From: Crenobacter oryzisoli
GTDB lineage: Bacteria; Pseudomonadota; Gammaproteobacteria; Burkholderiales; Chromobacteriaceae
Assembly (NCBI RefSeq): GCF_030385785.1
Contig: NZ_JAUEDK010000018.1
Location: 20,269 to 84,268, forward strand
Reading direction: 5' to 3'
DNA length: 64,000 nt
The notes under the pieces are model-generated. The model saw only the letters and a list, made by a program, of their open reading frames with translations. It was not told the DNA's origin and did no database searches. The number at the start of each line of letters is the position of its first letter. The first letter of the stretch is position 1. The position numbers and the translations under genes are program-made. Positions 61,263 through 64,000 of this stretch are shown piece after piece.

Positions 61263-61371
61263 TTATTAGTAGCGCCGAAACGGCCGTTTGAATGTCTGCA
61301 AGATTGTCACAATCGGGTGTTACCGTTTCGAATCATCGGGAGGCGCCTCCCGCCTTCACGGAGAAAGTCCC

Positions 61372-62613
61372 GTGTCCAAACGACGAGTAGTAGTAACCGG
61401 CCTCGGCCATGTGTCCCCGGTTGGCAACGACGTTGCCAGCGGCTGGGCGAATCTGCTCGCCGGCAAGTCCGGCATCGCCACCATCACCCGCTTCGACGCC
61501 GGCGACCTGGCGTGCCAGATCGCCGGTGAGGTGAAAGATTTCAATATCGGCGACTATCTGGCGCCGAAGGAGGCACGTCGTATGGACGTGTTCATCCACT
61601 ACGGCATCGCTGCCGCACTGCAGGCGATCGCCGACGCCGGCCTCGACGACATTCCGAACCTCGACAAGACCCGTGTCGGCGTCAACATCGGCTCCGGCAT
61701 CGGCGGCTTGCCGCTGATCGAGGAGACCGGCGTCGACCTGATCAACGGCGGCCCGCGCAAGATCGGCCCGTTCTTTATTCCGGGTTCGCTGATCAACCTG
61801 ATCGCCGGCCATGTAACGATCATGAAGGGCTATCAGGGCCCGTCGTACGGCATCGTGTCGGCGTGCACCACCGGTGCGCACTGCATCGGCGACGCTGCGC
61901 GCAACATCATGTACGGCGACACCGACATCATGATCGCCGGTGGTGCCGAGGGCGCGATCTCGCGTCTGGGTATCGGCGGCTTTGCCGCGATGAAGGCGCT
62001 GTCGACCCGTAACGACGACCCGGCCACCGCTTCCCGCCCGTGGGACAAGGGCCGCGACGGCTTCGTGATGGGCGAGGGCGCCGGTGTGCTGGTACTGGAA
62101 GAGTACGAACATGCCAAGAAGCGCGGCGCGACCATCTATGCCGAACTCGCCGGCTTCGGCATGAGCTCGGATGCCCACCACATCACCGCTCCGAGCGCAG
62201 AAGGCCCGGCACGCGGCGTGACCAACGCGCTGCGTGACGCCGGCATCAACGCCGATGAAGTGGACTATGTGAACGCACACGGCACCTCGACTCCGCTCGG
62301 CGATGCCAACGAAACCAACGCGCTGAAACTGGCGTTTGGCGAGCATGCCAGGAAGCTGGTAGTGAACTCGACCAAGTCGATGACTGGCCACCTGCTCGGC
62401 GGCGCCGGCGGCGTGGAGGCGGTGTACTCGGTGCTGTCGCTGCACAACCAGGTGTCCCCGCCGACCATCAACCTGAACGAACAGGACATCGAAGGCGGCT
62501 GCGACCTCGATTACGTGGCCAACACAGCGCGCGAGATGAACATCCGCGTGGCGATCTCCAACTCGTTCGGCTTCGGCGGCACCAACGGCACGCTGGTATT
62601 CAAGCAGGTCTGA
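61372..62613 (+). CDS. fabF: 3-oxoacyl-ACP synthase II
   Basis: FabF elongates acyl-ACP. The 413-residue product starts at GTG 61372 behind GGAGAAAG (family N-terminus [17 protein letters not shown]). It has the nucleophile Cys165 in [16 protein letters not shown], the active-site His in [11 protein letters not shown] and the second His in [15 protein letters not shown], ending [13 protein letters not shown]. It closes the plsX-fab cluster. Confidence 0.97.
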   Translation: MSKRRVVVTGLGHVSPVGNDVASGWANLLAGKSGIATITRFDAGDLACQIAGEVKDFNIGDYLAPKEARRMDVFIHYGIAAALQAIADAGLDDIPNLDKTRVGVNIGSGIGGLPLIEETGVDLINGGPRKIGPFFIPGSLINLIAGHVTIMKGYQGPSYGIVSACTTGAHCIGDAARNIMYGDTDIMIAGGAEGAISRLGIGGFAAMKALSTRNDDPATASRPWDKGRDGFVMGEGAGVLVLEEYEHAKKRGATIYAELAGFGMSSDAHHITAPSAEGPARGVTNALRDAGINADEVDYVNAHGTSTPLGDANETNALKLAFGEHARKLVVNSTKSMTGHLLGGAGGVEAVYSVLSLHNQVSPPTINLNEQDIEGGCDLDYVANTAREMNIRVAISNSFGFGGTNGTLVFKQV

Positions 62614-62639
62614 TTCCGTCGGTTCCGCGTTGACACCCG

Positions 62640-62675
62640 AAACCGCTGCGTTACACTCGCAGCGGTTTTCTTTTT
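62640..62675 (+). terminator. Intrinsic terminator after fabF
   Basis: AAACCGCTGCG and CGCAGCGGTTT pair around TTACACT, followed by TCTTTTT, 26 bases past the fabF stop. Confidence 0.9.
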
Positions 62676-62720
62676 GCTACAACGGTTTCGGCCAACCCGG
62701 GCCGTTCTCATGGCGCCATC

Positions 62721-64000
62721 ATGTTCTGTCAGCCTCTCGCCTCGATTCCCGACCTGTTGGCGCTCCATGCCGCCGACCGCGTCCGTTTCCCCTACCTGCT
62801 GCAGTCGTCCGGCGATACCGGCTGGGACCTGCTGCTGGCCCTGCCGCGCGAGCGCCGCGTCTACCAGGCCGGTGACGAAGCGGCGTTTCTCGCCGATCTG
62901 GCCGCGCTGCCGCGCGAGGACGTCGCCAATCCGCACGGTTTGCCGTTCACCGGCGGCTGGTTCGTCTACCTCGGCTACGACCTGCTGTCGGCCTTCGAGC
63001 CAACCGTGCCGGCGGCGCTGCCGGACAGCTTCCCGATCGCCGCCCTCTCCAGGGTGCCGGCCGCCGTGCTGGTCGACCGCGAGAAGCAGCAGGCCTGGCT
63101 GATGGCCGAGAGCGAGGCGGAACGGGTCGAACTGGCGCGCAGCGTCGAGCATGTCCCGCCGTTCCAGCCGCAGCCGGTGGCACTGGCCGCGCTCGAGGAG
63201 GATCCGCCGGAGTGGTACACCGACGCGGTGGTGCGGCTCAAGCGCTACATCTACGAGGGCGATGTGTTCCAGGTGAATATATCGCGCGGCTGGCGTGCGA
63301 CCTTGGCCGACGGCATCGCCGCGCCGGACCTGTTCGCCGCGCTGCGCCGCGCCAACCCGGCACCGTTCTCGGCCTTGGCAGACCTGGGCGACGCGCAGAT
63401 CGTCAGCTCCTCGCCGGAGCGACTGGTGCGAGTGCGCGACGGCTGGGCCGATACCCGGCCGATCGCCGGCACCCATCCGCGCTCGACCGATCCGGACGAG
63501 GACGCCGCGCTGAAACAGCGGCTGATCAGCAGCATCAAGGAGCGTGCCGAGCACGTGATGCTGATCGACCTGGAGCGCAACGACCTGGGCCGCATCTCGC
63601 AGCCGGGCACGGTGGAGGTGAACGAGCTGATGGCAGTGGCGAGCTATGCCTACGTGCACCACATCGAGTCGAATGTGCGAGGGCGCCTGCGAGACGACGT
63701 CGACACCGTCCAGGTGTTCCGCGCGCTGTTCCCCGGCGGCACCATCACCGGCTGCCCGAAGGTGCGCACCATGCAGATCATCCGCGAGCTGGAGAACAGC
63801 GCGCGGCGCGCCTACACCGGCACGCTTGGCTACCTCAACCGTGACGGCACAATGGACAGCAATATCCTGATCCGCACCTTCATGCAGGAGGGCAGCCGGC
63901 TGCGCTTCCGCACCGGCGGCGGCATCGTCGCCGACTCCGATCCGGAACGGGAACTGCAGGAGACCCGCCACAAGGTGCGCGGGCTGTTGCGCGCGCTCGG
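62721..64000 (+). CDS. pabB: Aminodeoxychorismate synthase component I (PabB-like), cut by the window edge
   Basis: The first 426 codons of a chorismate-utilising enzyme are visible; the 3' end lies outside. The N-terminal domain (FPYLLQSSGDTGWDLLLALP, GWFVYLGYDLLSAFEP) and catalytic domain (YIYEGDVFQVNISRGWRA, IVSSSPERLV, RPIAGTHPR, HVMLIDLERNDLGRIS, FPGGTITGCPKVRTMQII, GGGIVADSDPERELQETRHKV) fit PabB, which with glutamine and PabA makes aminodeoxychorismate for folate. The motif PIAGT has Ala where E. coli PabB has a nucleophilic Lys (PIKGT) and where TrpE has Ala, so anthranilate synthase is the main alternative. The start ATG 62721 lies 45 bases past the fabF terminator. Confidence 0.82.
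   Translation, partial: MFCQPLASIPDLLALHAADRVRFPYLLQSSGDTGWDLLLALPRERRVYQAGDEAAFLADLAALPREDVANPHGLPFTGGWFVYLGYDLLSAFEPTVPAALPDSFPIAALSRVPAAVLVDREKQQAWLMAESEAERVELARSVEHVPPFQPQPVALAALEEDPPEWYTDAVVRLKRYIYEGDVFQVNISRGWRATLADGIAAPDLFAALRRANPAPFSALADLGDAQIVSSSPERLVRVRDGWADTRPIAGTHPRSTDPDEDAALKQRLISSIKERAEHVMLIDLERNDLGRISQPGTVEVNELMAVASYAYVHHIESNVRGRLRDDVDTVQVFRALFPGGTITGCPKVRTMQIIRELENSARRAYTGTLGYLNRDGTMDSNILIRTFMQEGSRLRFRTGGGIVADSDPERELQETRHKVRGLLRAL

Overview
The window looks like the chromosome of a betaproteobacterium of the order Neisseriales, most likely the Chromobacteriaceae side (Chromobacterium, Vogesella, Crenobacter, Gulbenkiania type). The reasons are the gene neighbourhoods (smpB/ratA/rnfH; ftsB-eno-kdsA-pyrG; yceF-yceD-rpmF-plsX-fabHDG-acpP-fabF), a tandem glycine riboswitch before gcvT, a polar-flagellum FleS kinase next to cheAZY and cheV, and high G+C at third codon positions. 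The genus is inference; no rRNA is present.

Positions 1-4500 are a graveyard of mobile DNA. There is a decayed IS200-type tnpA (minus), a decayed IS5-family transposase inserted against its 5' end, an apparently intact TnpB with a folded right-end region behind it, and a second IS5-family element with recognisable terminal repeats but a nonsense codon at its start.

Positions 4580-16330 are a defence island. A tightly coupled plus-strand operon encodes, in order, an ankyrin/sigma-70 fusion, a GHKL (MutL/MORC-like) ATPase, a Z1-domain superfamily 2 ATPase, a PD-(D/E)XK nuclease, an AIPR protein and a Vsr mismatch endonuclease. A cytosine-C5 methyltransferase converges on it from the other strand, overlapping vsr by 38 bp. 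The ATPase/Z1/nuclease/AIPR/Vsr/Dcm set belongs to a computationally described family of complex restriction-modification loci. The large sigma factor, which keeps promoter-reading residues like those of RpoD and is translationally coupled to the ATPase, is the least explained part. A 50-codon reading frame overlapping the sigma start resembles the N-terminus of a type I HsdM, suggesting this cassette replaced an older system. The island abuts the 3' end of guaA, a known integration hot spot, but no integrase is in view.

From 16.9 kb the sequence is core genome. It holds guaA, smpB, ratA-rnfH, a GGDEF protein, ftsB-eno-kdsA-pyrG, rpmB-rpmG and a DNA-repair/tRNA-modification group (family-4 UDG, rimI, tsaB). 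Next comes a chemotaxis block (HDOD protein, cheA, cheZ, cheY, two cheV, divergent fleS). After ferredoxin and gluQ come the arginine deiminase operon arcABC with an ANR-type promoter, gcl with an NCS1 transporter, a PadR/DUF1700 pair with a duplicated operator, and the riboswitch-controlled gcvT-gcvH-gcvP set. The right end holds a DUF2520 protein, pncB, an RsmI-like methylase, yceF, the yceD-rpmF-plsX-fab cluster, and a chorismate-utilising enzyme cut by the window edge.

Main limits: no database search was possible, so family calls rest on motif recognition. Starts were chosen from ribosome-binding sites and family N-termini.
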